NCBI RefSeq assembly: GCF_000026365.1
Contig: NC_012995.1
Coordinates: 746,501-810,500 of the forward strand
Direction of reading: 5' to 3'
Source: Zygosaccharomyces rouxii
Lineage: Eukaryota; Ascomycota; Saccharomycetes; Saccharomycetales; Saccharomycetaceae
Length of the DNA: 64,000 bases
Positions 1 to 9,336 of this stretch are shown in pieces (position 1 is the first letter of the stretch; each line of letters opens with the position of its first letter). The translations under genes and the position numbers were made by a program. The notes under the pieces are model-generated. The model did no database searches. It worked only from the letters and a program-made list of their open reading frames with translations, and was not told where the DNA came from.

Positions 1-739
1 CAGTATCAAGATCTCCAAGTAATTCTCTTGCAGCCTTTTCATCAATTGATTCTTGTCCCCTTAGCCGATTTACATGTACGAGCCATTCTACCAATCTTCC
101 TCTGCTCCTAGATTCTAACCGTGCTACACGATTTGTGCTTAACAGTAGTTCTGCTAATAGTGGATGTAATTGATCTCTTGTGCGATACCCTAATTTAACT
201 GCATCCATTACTGTGATAAAATTACCGGTAGCCTCTGCGATGCCTCTAGCTAAATTCTCTCCCGTCGTTTTCGCACCATTTCCATTGTTTGCAGAATTAG
301 ATTGCAAATTTCGATCTACATCCTTAGTAATACTACCATCAGCAGCACCAGCAGCATTAGTAGCAGATGCTGTACTCGTTGACGATTTTGATGCACCGGC
401 AGCAGCAGCATGTTCTGTAGTCAAGGGAATACCTTTCTCTAACCTCAAGACACCATTGGAGGCGATAACGCCATATCTCTTACAGAATTCTTGTAAAGAA
501 CCACCAAATGCCATTTGGAAATCATGGTCCTGATCGTTATTAGCCATTATGGCTCTGTACTGTTGTAATAACCTGGCGGTAACACGATTGTATTCTGATT
601 CATCAGGTATAACGTCCTTGAGATACATTTTCTCCACCTGATCCACACATATGACTATGGAATACACTTCAGCTAAGGTCTCTGCTACTTCACGTTGGCG
701 GATACTGACACCAGGTTCGAATAGGGGAATAATTTGCAT
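1..739 (-). CDS. VPS28: Vps28, ESCRT-I subunit (3' end cut off by window edge)
   Basis: This is a subunit of ESCRT-I, which works on endosomes with Vps23 and Vps37 to sort ubiquitinated membrane proteins into multivesicular bodies. I translated the minus strand from the ATG at 737-739. The product opens MQIIPLFEPGVSIRQREVAE and continues with ETLAEVYSIVICVDQVEKMY, matching the N-terminal core of yeast Vps28. After a low-complexity Ala/Ser/Asn linker (about residues 135-170) come EATGNFITVMDAVKLGYR and DQLHPLLAELLLSTNRV, the conserved start of the C-terminal four-helix domain. About 246 codons are present and the frame is open to the edge; yeast Vps28 has about 242 residues, so only a short tail is missing. 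The start lies 211 bp downstream of the arrestin-like gene, in the same direction. The N-terminus is some 15 residues shorter than in S. cerevisiae. The identification is firm. Confidence 0.93.
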   Translation of the reverse strand, partial: MQIIPLFEPGVSIRQREVAETLAEVYSIVICVDQVEKMYLKDVIPDESEYNRVTARLLQQYRAIMANNDQDHDFQMAFGGSLQEFCKRYGVIASNGVLRLEKGIPLTTEHAAAAGASKSSTSTASATNAAGAADGSITKDVDRNLQSNSANNGNGAKTTGENLARGIAEATGNFITVMDAVKLGYRTRDQLHPLLAELLLSTNRVARLESRSRGRLVEWLVHVNRLRGQESIDEKAARELLGDLDT

Positions 740-950
740 GACGGACACAACGAAAAGAACAAAACAAAAAAAAATGAAAAGAACGACTCGAGTCTACTGA
801 AACGGCACCAGGCGAATTCACTGACACAACAGCTTTTACCTTTTTGGAGGGTCAAGATCTTGTAGTTGTAGTTGTTCTCATTTATATGTTGTCCTTGTTT
901 AAAGCTTAGAAAAAGAGAAAACGCCATATTATTTACCCGGATAGCGGCTA

Positions 951-2279
951 TTATTCGAGAAGCGGTATCCTATGCGAGAAAGACCCTACGTTGGCATACT
1001 TAATGTCAAGCTTTCTCAGAGTTTCGTTATCGTTTGGATAAACGACCGGCGGCAGTGGGGGGTATTCTACCACTGCAGGAGAGTGACTCATTGTAGGTTT
1101 ATTCTTTCGAGTTATCCCTCCGAAATTATCATAAAACTGTCTGGCAAATTTGGCAGTTTCTTTTTCATGGGTAACCAATTGGTCCAATCCTTTCAACTGC
1201 TGTTGAGTCCACGGGGAGATGTCTATCAAGTGGTTCAAATGGAAACTTTTACCACTACTGATCTTTACTTTAACAGCCGCAGAATGTGTAATGCGGAACA
1301 GACTCCCACCCGTAGTAGTAATGCTGCTATGGTATTGAAAAGGTATACCTGAAGAACCGTGGGTTTTGGTTTGTAGTAATCTTGTAGATGGTAAATGGGA
1401 TACAGCTTGTGGACCAATTCTATGTAACATGTCAGGCTCCTGTAAAGAGGACTCAAATTCTCCAAAGAGACCTATTCTTGCCTGTACAGGCATTTCTAAC
1501 TTTAATTTAATACCATTACTACTTATACGCTCATCAAACGTATGAACCATTTCCCGTAACACATTTTCCCTGGTTTCGCCAAATCCAGTAGCAGGATCTA
1601 ATATTTCTAGACATTCTTTTAAGCCCACCACAACAGCTTTCAGTTTTGTGAACTTTTTACCAAACAATGAATTGGAGGAACTATCACCGATAACCTTACC
1701 ATTAGGTCTAATCTCTAACTGTAAGTTTAGATTATCATCTACGCTTACACATGGGTTAACCACTGTATAATCAACAGAAAACTTACGATCTGGTGAAGAG
1801 ACTTGTCTAGACACACTAGGAAACCGTTTAGGATTAGGCACAATAGTATATTTCTCAACGTTTACTGCCTGAGCAAACACTTGAGGATCTTCCAAACCGT
1901 TATACCTCACTGTGCATTCTAAAAGTGTAATACTACTCCCAAAACTCGAGTTAAAATTTGTCTCCTTAACATCCTCTGGTAGACCGATCGTTAGTGGTAT
2001 ATCGATACCAACAATCTTCTTTTCAGACATCTTGATGTTCTTCTTATAATGAACTGTGACTTTTTCCACCTTAGATTTTGGCGCAAATGAATGATGCCCA
2101 TTCAGTAATGATTCTATACCTTTCAACACCACTTCTATTTTGTCGATACGGAATGCCTTGCCATCGTTGGATCTAATCCTTAATTCACACTCAATTCGAG
2201 GTAAAGTGTCTGGTAAACCAGGACAACCACGAATTACAGAGTTGTAACTGGGCTTTAGAGATATTACAGGATGTGTCAT
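951..2279 (-). CDS. Arrestin-fold protein, possible ubiquitin-ligase adaptor (unassigned)
   Basis: A 442-residue protein beginning MTHPVISLKPSYNSVIRG. The pattern of beta-rich segments fits alpha-arrestins: an N-terminal half with IRIDKIEVVLKG-like strands and CTVRYNGL, and a C-terminal half with FRITHSAAVKVKI near residue 340, followed by a disordered tail. Family knowledge: yeast alpha-arrestins (ART proteins) recruit the Rsp5 ubiquitin ligase to plasma-membrane transporters through PPxY motifs. Here the tail has PPLPPVVYP, close to but not a canonical PPxY. I could not match it end to end with Art5, Art10, Rim8 or any other S. cerevisiae arrestin, so it may be a gene that S. cerevisiae lost or a fast-evolving one. 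The ATG at 2277-2279 is the first Met of the frame. It lies between VPS28 and CDC47, all on the minus strand. The fold is likely; the function is inferred. Confidence 0.7.
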   Translation of the reverse strand: MTHPVISLKPSYNSVIRGCPGLPDTLPRIECELRIRSNDGKAFRIDKIEVVLKGIESLLNGHHSFAPKSKVEKVTVHYKKNIKMSEKKIVGIDIPLTIGLPEDVKETNFNSSFGSSITLLECTVRYNGLEDPQVFAQAVNVEKYTIVPNPKRFPSVSRQVSSPDRKFSVDYTVVNPCVSVDDNLNLQLEIRPNGKVIGDSSSNSLFGKKFTKLKAVVVGLKECLEILDPATGFGETRENVLREMVHTFDERISSNGIKLKLEMPVQARIGLFGEFESSLQEPDMLHRIGPQAVSHLPSTRLLQTKTHGSSGIPFQYHSSITTTGGSLFRITHSAAVKVKISSGKSFHLNHLIDISPWTQQQLKGLDQLVTHEKETAKFARQFYDNFGGITRKNKPTMSHSPAVVEYPPLPPVVYPNDNETLRKLDIKYANVGSFSHRIPLLE

Positions 2280-2541
2280 TGAAAAGTAAAGCTTATTCTT
2301 ACCAACTTTTTTTATTGTTTACCATGTAAGTCGTGGTTCTTTGTTTTGGGATTAACCAACAAGATCTACAGGGTCTGTGATAGCGTGCGTTCTCCTAAAC
2401 AGTAAAGAAGAAAATGCCAAGAAGAGATCAACGTAAATGACACGAGGAGAGTTCTATAGTACATTCTTCTATTTCTTTTCTATTTAGCATTGAGTTATAT
2501 AGATACATATAGTTAAGTCTATTTCAGAACTAGTCCTAATT

Positions 2542-5058
2542 TTAATCCTGCATTTCAGCGTCTTCAGCGTCTGGAGCCAGAGCAGCCTGTGCCAAGCCCA
2601 CGGGAGCTTCAGGTGTAGCGTCGTTACCTTCATCCATGGATCCATCGTCGACAAATTTCAAGACGCTACCTTCGTTGATCAAGTGCCATACATTCAAATA
2701 ACTGTACTCCTGAATACAGTTGTTTAATTGCAGCATGGTGAATCCACGAGAACGTACCACTTTGACGATTGTATCATAAGGCAATGCTTTCTTGTACTGT
2801 TCGCTTGATTCTTGGGCCATTTTCTTGATAATGGTAAAGATCTTGGTGATAGGATTTTCATCCTCTGTAGTCTTGCGCCTATCGTCCTGGTACAATGATT
2901 CCTTGGATACTTTGATCAGTCTAAGAGCTTCCTCGACATCTTCAAAATCAACAGAATCTGCTAATCGGAGTTTAGCAAGTGCCTGTGCCATACGTACAAT
3001 ACCTAATAGAGTACGTGGCGTAGCTTGACCGAATGAAAATTTGGAATCCATCTCCCTCTTAGAGTCTTGTCTCAACCTCACATAGGCTTGGACTACATAT
3101 TCATTGACCGTATGGCTCATTACAGGTCTCTTAGTTTTAGCAACAGCAATGTATTCTCTCATCTTGGATGGTTCTATAGGTGTGAAATTTAAATCTGGTT
3201 GCCTGTTATGCATGTGAACAAAAGCTATATGTTCTGCCAGTTTCTCATCTTCCTCTTTATTGGGCATATCTAGTAATAAGAATAAAATATCAAATCTTGA
3301 CAATAGTGCCGCTGGCAAATTGATATTTTCTAAAGGTGATAATCTTGGATTATATCTACCGTACAGGGGATTGGCAGCGGCTAAAATCGATGTTCTGGCA
3401 TTTAAAGTCGTGTTGATACCGGCTTTAGAGATAGATATAGTTTGTTGCTCCATGACTTCGTGAATGACGGTACGATCACCTTCATCCATTTTATCGAATT
3501 CATCAATACAACAAATACCGTTGTCAGCAAGCACTAGAGCACCACCTTCAAGAACCATTTCATCGGTAACTGGATCCTTCATAACTGCTGCAGTTAAACC
3601 AACACCTGAAGAACCTTTACCCGTGGTATAAACACCTCTAGGTGAAATCTTTATGATGGATTTTAACAATTGAGATTTAGCAACACCAGGATCACCCATC
3701 AGACAGACGTTGATATCACCTCTAATTTTCATACCATCTCCAACTCTTTTATCTACACCACCTACAAGTAAAAGCAATAAGGTCTTTTTGACGTCCAAAT
3801 TTCCATAAATTTCTGGTGCAATCGATTTGGCCAACCTTTCATATATGTTCCCCTGAGAGATCATCTCAGCAACTTGATTTCTAACTTCTGGAGTAACCTG
3901 GAAAGTAGCAAACTTTTTTTTGTGTTGATGAACGTATTGCCCCTCTAAATAAGTCTCTGTAAGAAGACCTGCCTTCAATGCTTTGAAACCGGTGTAGGGT
4001 GATGGTAGAAATATACCAGTAACATCTACCACATCACCAGGGGATAATGTCCTCACTAAAGCACCATTGACGTGAACCGCTAAAGAACGTGGGATATGTC
4101 CAACCGGTACTTGTTGTGACAATTCTTGAATTCTACAATCCTGGAAAGCACTAAATTTCGATGCCCTAGTACTCATAAACAACTGGCCCTTAGTTTGATT
4201 CTGGGTACATTCCTTGGAAGTACATTCTACAAGTGGTGTAAACGTTCTTGAATGAACTTCTTGGAAAACTTCATAACCACATTGATCGCAAGTGTATGCA
4301 ACAACCATAACCGCTGGTTTCACATCGCTAACTCTAGTAACAATTCCTCTTACGGTGATTAAACGACCTAAATAATCACCTTTAACCTCTCTAACAGACA
4401 TCGCAGTCCTACTGGGATTCTTCTCCTTCTTAGTTTTGGCAAAATGTGGCGACAGAGGTCTGAAATATAGGAAATAACGTCTTGTTAAATTTGGTGGAAA
4501 CAACTCAGCTTCCTCTTCAACTACTTCTCTCAATGCCGCATTCATAGAATTTGGAGCAGCATTGGGGTCCATCGAATTTTCATTTCTAATCTCATTTGTT
4601 CTATCGGAAACTGTTCTTTCATTTCTTAGCCTTCTCTGAGTCAAAATAACGTCCAAAACATCATCTTTGTAACTGATTTCCTTCGTTGGCAACGGCATAA
4701 TATCGTCAATGGCACGACTAAACAGGTCGACGAAATGACGGGTATTTTCTTCGATAACAGCTACTAGATCTATATCACCACCACCTTCGAGAAATTTCTC
4801 ACCTTGATACCTATAGATATCATCCAATTCAATGTGTACAGTGTCTAATTCTCTATTGGCAACTTTCTGAAGGATTTGTAAATACTTTGGACCCTTTCCG
4901 ATACCATCATTATTATCATATTCTTGCATATCATCATCTTCATCAATTCTGGCACCACCAACGACATCTTCTTTGTAATGAGTTAAAAAATCATGAATCT
5001 GTGAGGACAACTGTTGGTAATCAACCGACAGTTGAATTGAAGGCAGAGCCGAATTCAT
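2542..5058 (-). CDS. CDC47: Mcm7/Cdc47, replicative helicase subunit
   Basis: Subunit of the Mcm2-7 hexamer that is loaded at origins and unwinds DNA at the fork. The 838-residue product (S. cerevisiae 845) opens MNSALPSIQLSVDY. It has a C4 zinc finger (Cys257, Cys260, Cys279, Cys284), a Walker A GDPGVAKS at 455-462, a Walker B CCIDEFD at 516-522 and an arginine finger SRFD at 587-590. The segment ILAAANPLYGRYNPRLSPL and the tail SNCIQEYSYLNVWHL-type winged helix (here LNNCIQEYSYLNVWHL) separate Mcm7 from the other five MCM paralogues. The ATG at 5056-5058 gives the conserved N-terminus. The 388 bp upstream hold a 14-A run (5162-5175) and no obvious MluI cell-cycle box. Nothing in the protein looks broken. 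Confidence 0.98.
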   Translation of the reverse strand: MNSALPSIQLSVDYQQLSSQIHDFLTHYKEDVVGGARIDEDDDMQEYDNNDGIGKGPKYLQILQKVANRELDTVHIELDDIYRYQGEKFLEGGGDIDLVAVIEENTRHFVDLFSRAIDDIMPLPTKEISYKDDVLDVILTQRRLRNERTVSDRTNEIRNENSMDPNAAPNSMNAALREVVEEEAELFPPNLTRRYFLYFRPLSPHFAKTKKEKNPSRTAMSVREVKGDYLGRLITVRGIVTRVSDVKPAVMVVAYTCDQCGYEVFQEVHSRTFTPLVECTSKECTQNQTKGQLFMSTRASKFSAFQDCRIQELSQQVPVGHIPRSLAVHVNGALVRTLSPGDVVDVTGIFLPSPYTGFKALKAGLLTETYLEGQYVHQHKKKFATFQVTPEVRNQVAEMISQGNIYERLAKSIAPEIYGNLDVKKTLLLLLVGGVDKRVGDGMKIRGDINVCLMGDPGVAKSQLLKSIIKISPRGVYTTGKGSSGVGLTAAVMKDPVTDEMVLEGGALVLADNGICCIDEFDKMDEGDRTVIHEVMEQQTISISKAGINTTLNARTSILAAANPLYGRYNPRLSPLENINLPAALLSRFDILFLLLDMPNKEEDEKLAEHIAFVHMHNRQPDLNFTPIEPSKMREYIAVAKTKRPVMSHTVNEYVVQAYVRLRQDSKREMDSKFSFGQATPRTLLGIVRMAQALAKLRLADSVDFEDVEEALRLIKVSKESLYQDDRRKTTEDENPITKIFTIIKKMAQESSEQYKKALPYDTIVKVVRSRGFTMLQLNNCIQEYSYLNVWHLINEGSVLKFVDDGSMDEGNDATPEAPVGLAQAALAPDAEDAEMQD

Positions 5059-5446
5059 TGATACAACTGATTGACCTCTTTTGCCCTTGAAACGCCTAGG
5101 TTAAAGCTTTTTTTTCTTTTTCATTTTCCAGTCAATAGATCAAGTAGAACTGATGTTGAAGAAAAAAAAAAAAAATAAATTCAGATCTGCCTGCCATTAC
5201 ATAAAATCGAATCTCTCGATATACATAGAAACGTTTGCATTCAATAACAGCGATTATAATGATTTAATAATGAAATAAACACGTAGTAGATATTGCTACA
5301 TATAGGGAATTGGGAAAAAGAAAACCGTAGGGTATATTTGGGCAGTATTATGACGAACTACAATACTTGAATTAGACGGTGAAGAAAAGGGAAAATGAAA
5401 TAATCATGTAATCACGAAATGTAATGTAGGATGGTTTCCAGTATCA

Positions 5447-7174
5447 TTAGAAGTTCTTTTTACCACCCAAAGTTTCAAAGTAGTCACCGGTGTAGTTCTT
5501 TGGGTTGAAATGGTTAACTTTGTATAAGGATTCCCAGTTAGTGATAACATCCTGCACGAATGGTAGGCCAGCATTGTACAAGTTATCAAGAGCGATTTGT
5601 GTACTTTGACCAGCGTAAGATAAAGTGCCGTTCAAGGCGAATTGGGTGACATTGACGCCATTGAATGGTCTGTCGAAATCGGAGATACTTCTGCTGATAA
5701 CAACTCTGTTGTAATCAACAAGACCAAATTTAGTAGCTCTTAGAATGGCTTCCAAAGATGCATTGTCCTCTTGTTGGGTCGAACAGTACTTAGCGGTACC
5801 GTTGGTGTAAGTACGAACGGTATCCTCAGCCCATTGAGCCAAACGGAAACCCTTCCAGTAGACATCGGAAGTTGCAGTGTCACATGCAACCACTTGAGGA
5901 CCTTTGACTGCAGCATAGGAGGAGTTATACTTGTGAATCAACTTCTCCAAATCGGAGGTCAAATTGGTTAGAGTTGCATTGTTAGCCAAAGCCAATGCTC
6001 TGTTACGCAGATTTCCATTTAATTCAAATACTTCAGTACCGTACCATTGGGTTGGGTACTTGTTTGGTTGGTCATCACCATAGTTAACGTAACCGTAGGT
6101 CCAGTTTCCAGGAATTTCTCTGGAGTCCAATTCATAAGCTGAACCAACTTGAACTGCAAACTTAGGGAAAGTAACGGAACCAATACTGGTTTCAATTGGT
6201 GAACCGCCTGCAATACCAGAGATCAAGAAGTAAGTTTCGGAAAAATCAAACAGACTAGATGATAACAAAGCGGTAAAGGAAGCAGCGGCATTAGATTCAG
6301 CTTCGCCGGTAGTGAAAGACATGATCGTCCAGTTCTTGTTTGCGTGAACATGTGGGTATACTGGTGATAGCATAGGAACAGTAATATTTTCGGTCAATTC
6401 TAATTTTTCAATCCATTGAGTTTGTTCTAACTCAAACATGTTAACAATCATAACCTTTGGCTTGAAATAAGCAGGTGGGGCACAAGAAGGCACGGTGGCA
6501 GTACTAGTAGCCTCTGGTGCTTGAGTAGAAGAAGCAGAGGTAACTGGACCACAGTTGAAACAAGTCTCCACAGTAGTACCGCCAACACAAGTGGTTACAG
6601 TTTGATTGCCAACAGTCTTTGTCTCGGTAGTACCGCCAACAACAGCAGTGTAAGTCAAAGTCTGGTTGTTAGCTGGAGTTGCTGTAACGGTACTGTTTTG
6701 AGCATCACAAACGGGACAAGTCTCAATAGTAACTCCGTCAATACATGTAGTTTCAACAACAGTACCAATAGTAGTAGTCTTCGTCACACCACCAATTACT
6801 GCTGTGTAAGTAGTTGGTTTAGGAGCTTCGGTAATGGTATAGTTTTGGTAAACGGTATGGTTAGAAAGAGAGGTAGTACCGCCTGGCAAGACAGTAGTAC
6901 CATTTGGTTGAATAGCAGCAGAAGTGATTGTGGTTATGACAGTAGCATTTGGTGCGATTGGAGATGGCATCGCAGTAGCGTTTGGTGCCATTGAAGATGG
7001 CATCATAGTGCCATTAGCCGCCCCGTCGGTGGAAGTCACATTCATAGTACCAACTGGGAATGTAGATTCTGCAGGAATAGCAGTGCTGGTACCGTTACTG
7101 TCGACATCTTTTTGAAAAGGTAGAGCTGTTGCTGAAGCAATAGCTAAGCCCGTGACCAAACTTTGCAAGAGCAT
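5447..7174 (-). CDS. Secreted purine nucleoside permease (NUP) family protein with Ser/Thr-rich N-terminus
   Basis: A 575-residue protein in three parts. Residues 1-18 look like a signal peptide (MLLQSLVTGLAIASATALPF). Residues 19-235 are Ser/Thr/Asn-rich with many N-glycosylation sequons and two related copies of a roughly 34-residue Cys-containing unit, starting YTAVIGG at 123 and YTAVVGG at 175. Residues 238-575 match the NUP family (Pfam PF06516) typified by Candida albicans NUP: KPKVMIVNMFELEQTQW, LISGIAGGSP, GSVTFPKFAVQV, CDTATSDVYWKG and STQQEDNAS. Family knowledge: C. albicans NUP is linked to nucleoside uptake, and the fold resembles nucleoside phosphorylases. With a signal peptide and no clear membrane helix, an extracellular or wall-bound nucleoside-binding or -cleaving role is possible (inference). 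S. cerevisiae has no orthologue. No GPI-attachment signal is visible: the C-terminus ends GDYFETLGGKKNF. Confidence 0.88.
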   Translation of the reverse strand: MLLQSLVTGLAIASATALPFQKDVDSNGTSTAIPAESTFPVGTMNVTSTDGAANGTMMPSSMAPNATAMPSPIAPNATVITTITSAAIQPNGTTVLPGGTTSLSNHTVYQNYTITEAPKPTTYTAVIGGVTKTTTIGTVVETTCIDGVTIETCPVCDAQNSTVTATPANNQTLTYTAVVGGTTETKTVGNQTVTTCVGGTTVETCFNCGPVTSASSTQAPEATSTATVPSCAPPAYFKPKVMIVNMFELEQTQWIEKLELTENITVPMLSPVYPHVHANKNWTIMSFTTGEAESNAAASFTALLSSSLFDFSETYFLISGIAGGSPIETSIGSVTFPKFAVQVGSAYELDSREIPGNWTYGYVNYGDDQPNKYPTQWYGTEVFELNGNLRNRALALANNATLTNLTSDLEKLIHKYNSSYAAVKGPQVVACDTATSDVYWKGFRLAQWAEDTVRTYTNGTAKYCSTQQEDNASLEAILRATKFGLVDYNRVVISRSISDFDRPFNGVNVTQFALNGTLSYAGQSTQIALDNLYNAGLPFVQDVITNWESLYKVNHFNPKNYTGDYFETLGGKKNF

Positions 7175-7932
7175 CTTTGATATTGAATATGATAAGGCAG
7201 GGGTTGCTTAACTGGATAGCTGAAGAATATCAGAAAGAACAGGAGGAAGTGAAAAGGATGCAAGACATCGAGCCGCCTTAAATAGATTGGCCCCTTACTT
7301 ATACCATTGAAGATCTGACAGATTCTTTTGATGAGATGAATTTTAACATGTTAATCTCTTGGGCGGTACACCTAAAAGCAACAACATACCCTAAAGTGGA
7401 AAAAGAAGATATCTTCTACTATTGTAAAAACACTGTTGAGTAGATAAGTATATCTTTAGAGTACCTTAAAATAGGTAATCATCTTAGTGAGTACAATTTC
7501 ATTCCAAATGAGGAAAGCAAATAAGTAACACTCACCTCCTCCTTTTCCCAATCAGGATAACATATCAGTAACATCGGCTGTAAAGACTAACATTACCCTA
7601 CTATGGCAATGAAGGTGCCCTCACCTTGCTGCCATACGTCAATTAAAAGGGGAAAAGGGGTAACAGGAATGGTTGAAGGAAGTGAGATGCATATCGACCC
7701 TTTTAACATTGTTTTCCTTTTTCCATGTTAGGCTAAAGGAAGAAGCTTCGAGATCCAGAAGAGGTAACATATGTGATGACACAAATATTACCCTGCCAGA
7801 TGTACCGTTTAACATGACCTCTGAGCATAACCTGTACGCCGTTTAATCACATCGCTTTCTAATTTCCCAACATACCACTCTATTGGTAAAGGTTCGGAAA
7901 AGAAAGGAAACGATCAAAACGGAAGTTTCAAG
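7175..7932. promoter_or_regulatory. Divergent promoter region between the NUP-family gene and PAC1
   Basis: A 758-bp gap between two divergent starts. On the minus strand a TATA-like TATTTAAG lies at about 7278-7285, roughly 105 bp before the NUP-family ATG, with GGGGCC beside it. Around 7640-7670 there are AAGGGG runs resembling stress-response elements. No open frame of note, RNA gene or transposon end was seen. Confidence 0.4.
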
Positions 7933-9267
7933 ATGGATTTGCCGCTGAGTGATGAACAAATACGTGAATTAGATGAGAGCACACTGGACTACCTACTTTG
8001 GAGGAATAAAGGTATAGACATTACTCAATTGGCAAATTCCTTACAAGTTGATGCGCCGACGCTTCAAGAGGATACCAATAGATTACCTCTCTTAGCAAGG
8101 AAATGGACTGCCATCGCCAGACTACAAAGACGTATTATGTCGTTAGAACAAAATATTAGAGACTTACGAGAAGCTTCTATAGAGATGAACGCTCCCGCAT
8201 TTTCGCCGGAGTCATCGGAGTCTGCACGTATCGCGTGGATAGCGCCTGCACAGCCGCGCGCGTCGATCACTTTAGAATCCCCTGTTACTGGAGTCCGATT
8301 ACATCCAGAGTTAGCGGTTGTATTTGTTAGTACCGAACAAGGTAGGTTACATTGTTTTGATCTAATGGATATCACCTTACCACTAGCATCCATACAGGCT
8401 CATACTAGAGCGATCACCTCGGTAGATGTGTTTTGCTGGCAACAGACTACTTATGTGGTGACGGGATCAAAAGATATGCAGGTTCGTGTTTTCACTTGGA
8501 GTGCAGGTCAAGGTTTAAAACTTCTAAGGAGTTTCGCAGGTCACGAGCATGTGGTTTCTGGTGTAAGAATATGGGTTGGTCCAAGGACCACTAATATTGG
8601 CGGCGGCAGTCTGTTGTTGGCATCTTGCAGTAGAGATACTAGTGTAAAAATATGGGATGTGAATAGCGGATGGTGTCTGAAAAGTTTTCAACCTCACTCA
8701 GATTGGGTTCGCTGTCTTGACGTATATGGAGAATTTTTGATCACTGGTTGTCAAGATTCTACACTAAGACTTACACATTGGCCATCAGGTAATGGTCTGT
8801 CGGTCGGATTGGGCCACGATTTCCCCGTTGAATCTGTTAGATTCATAGGCTCGTTGCAAGATGCGGTAACCACGGAGGGGAGGACTAATAATTGGTTAGG
8901 TCATTGTGTATCTACTTCACGTGACAGGACTTCTAAGATATGGTTGTTACCACAACCACGTAGGTTACCCCAAAGGCCGCCAGTGCCGCATTCCACAGAT
9001 GCACAGTTTCTGTGTAAATGGACACTACGGGGCCACGATTCATGGATTAAAGCGGTCGGGTCTAGAGGCGATCACGTGTTCACCGCCAGCGATGATAAAA
9101 GCGTCATATGCTGGAATTGGACTAATGGTCAATGCTTAAAGAAGTGGAATCGCATACACCAAGGATTTGTTACCTGTATTGATTTGGATGACTCTAATCA
9201 TCCATTGAAGCGTAAAATCATGGTTACGGGAGGCATTGATTGCAAATGCCATATTTTTATGCAATAG
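7933..9267 (+). CDS. PAC1: Pac1, LIS1 homologue of the dynein pathway
   Basis: Yeast LIS1, which binds dynein and targets it to microtubule plus ends for nuclear migration into the bud. The 444-residue product (S. cerevisiae 494) has a LisH-like dimerisation segment at about 8-40, a short coiled coil at about 60-82 (ARLQRRIMSLEQNIRDL) and a seven-bladed WD40 propeller from about 108 to the end. Diagnostic segments are SCSRDTSVKIWDVNSGW, TLRLTHWPSGNGLSVG and the end VTGGIDCKCHIFMQ. The ATG at 7933 is the first in the frame. PAC1 sits head-to-head with the NUP-family gene and converges on VPH1 with 69 bp between stops, the same PAC1-VPH1 neighbourhood as YOR269W-YOR270C. It is shorter than the S. 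cerevisiae protein, mainly in the N-terminal linker. Confidence 0.96.
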   Translation: MDLPLSDEQIRELDESTLDYLLWRNKGIDITQLANSLQVDAPTLQEDTNRLPLLARKWTAIARLQRRIMSLEQNIRDLREASIEMNAPAFSPESSESARIAWIAPAQPRASITLESPVTGVRLHPELAVVFVSTEQGRLHCFDLMDITLPLASIQAHTRAITSVDVFCWQQTTYVVTGSKDMQVRVFTWSAGQGLKLLRSFAGHEHVVSGVRIWVGPRTTNIGGGSLLLASCSRDTSVKIWDVNSGWCLKSFQPHSDWVRCLDVYGEFLITGCQDSTLRLTHWPSGNGLSVGLGHDFPVESVRFIGSLQDAVTTEGRTNNWLGHCVSTSRDRTSKIWLLPQPRRLPQRPPVPHSTDAQFLCKWTLRGHDSWIKAVGSRGDHVFTASDDKSVICWNWTNGQCLKKWNRIHQGFVTCIDLDDSNHPLKRKIMVTGGIDCKCHIFMQ

Positions 9268-9336
9268 ACAGAATAATAATGGGAAGATATGAGAATAATT
9301 ACTATTATTTAGGAGAAATAAAAAAAATTATTAATT

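Noticed and set aside
180..533. 117-codon plus-strand frame at the left end
   Set aside because: It lies antisense inside VPS28, whose protein is clearly recognisable on the minus strand.
6521..6994. 157-codon plus-strand frame within the NUP-family gene
   Set aside because: Antisense to the Ser/Thr-rich coding region, whose codon bias leaves the opposite strand open. No recognisable domain.
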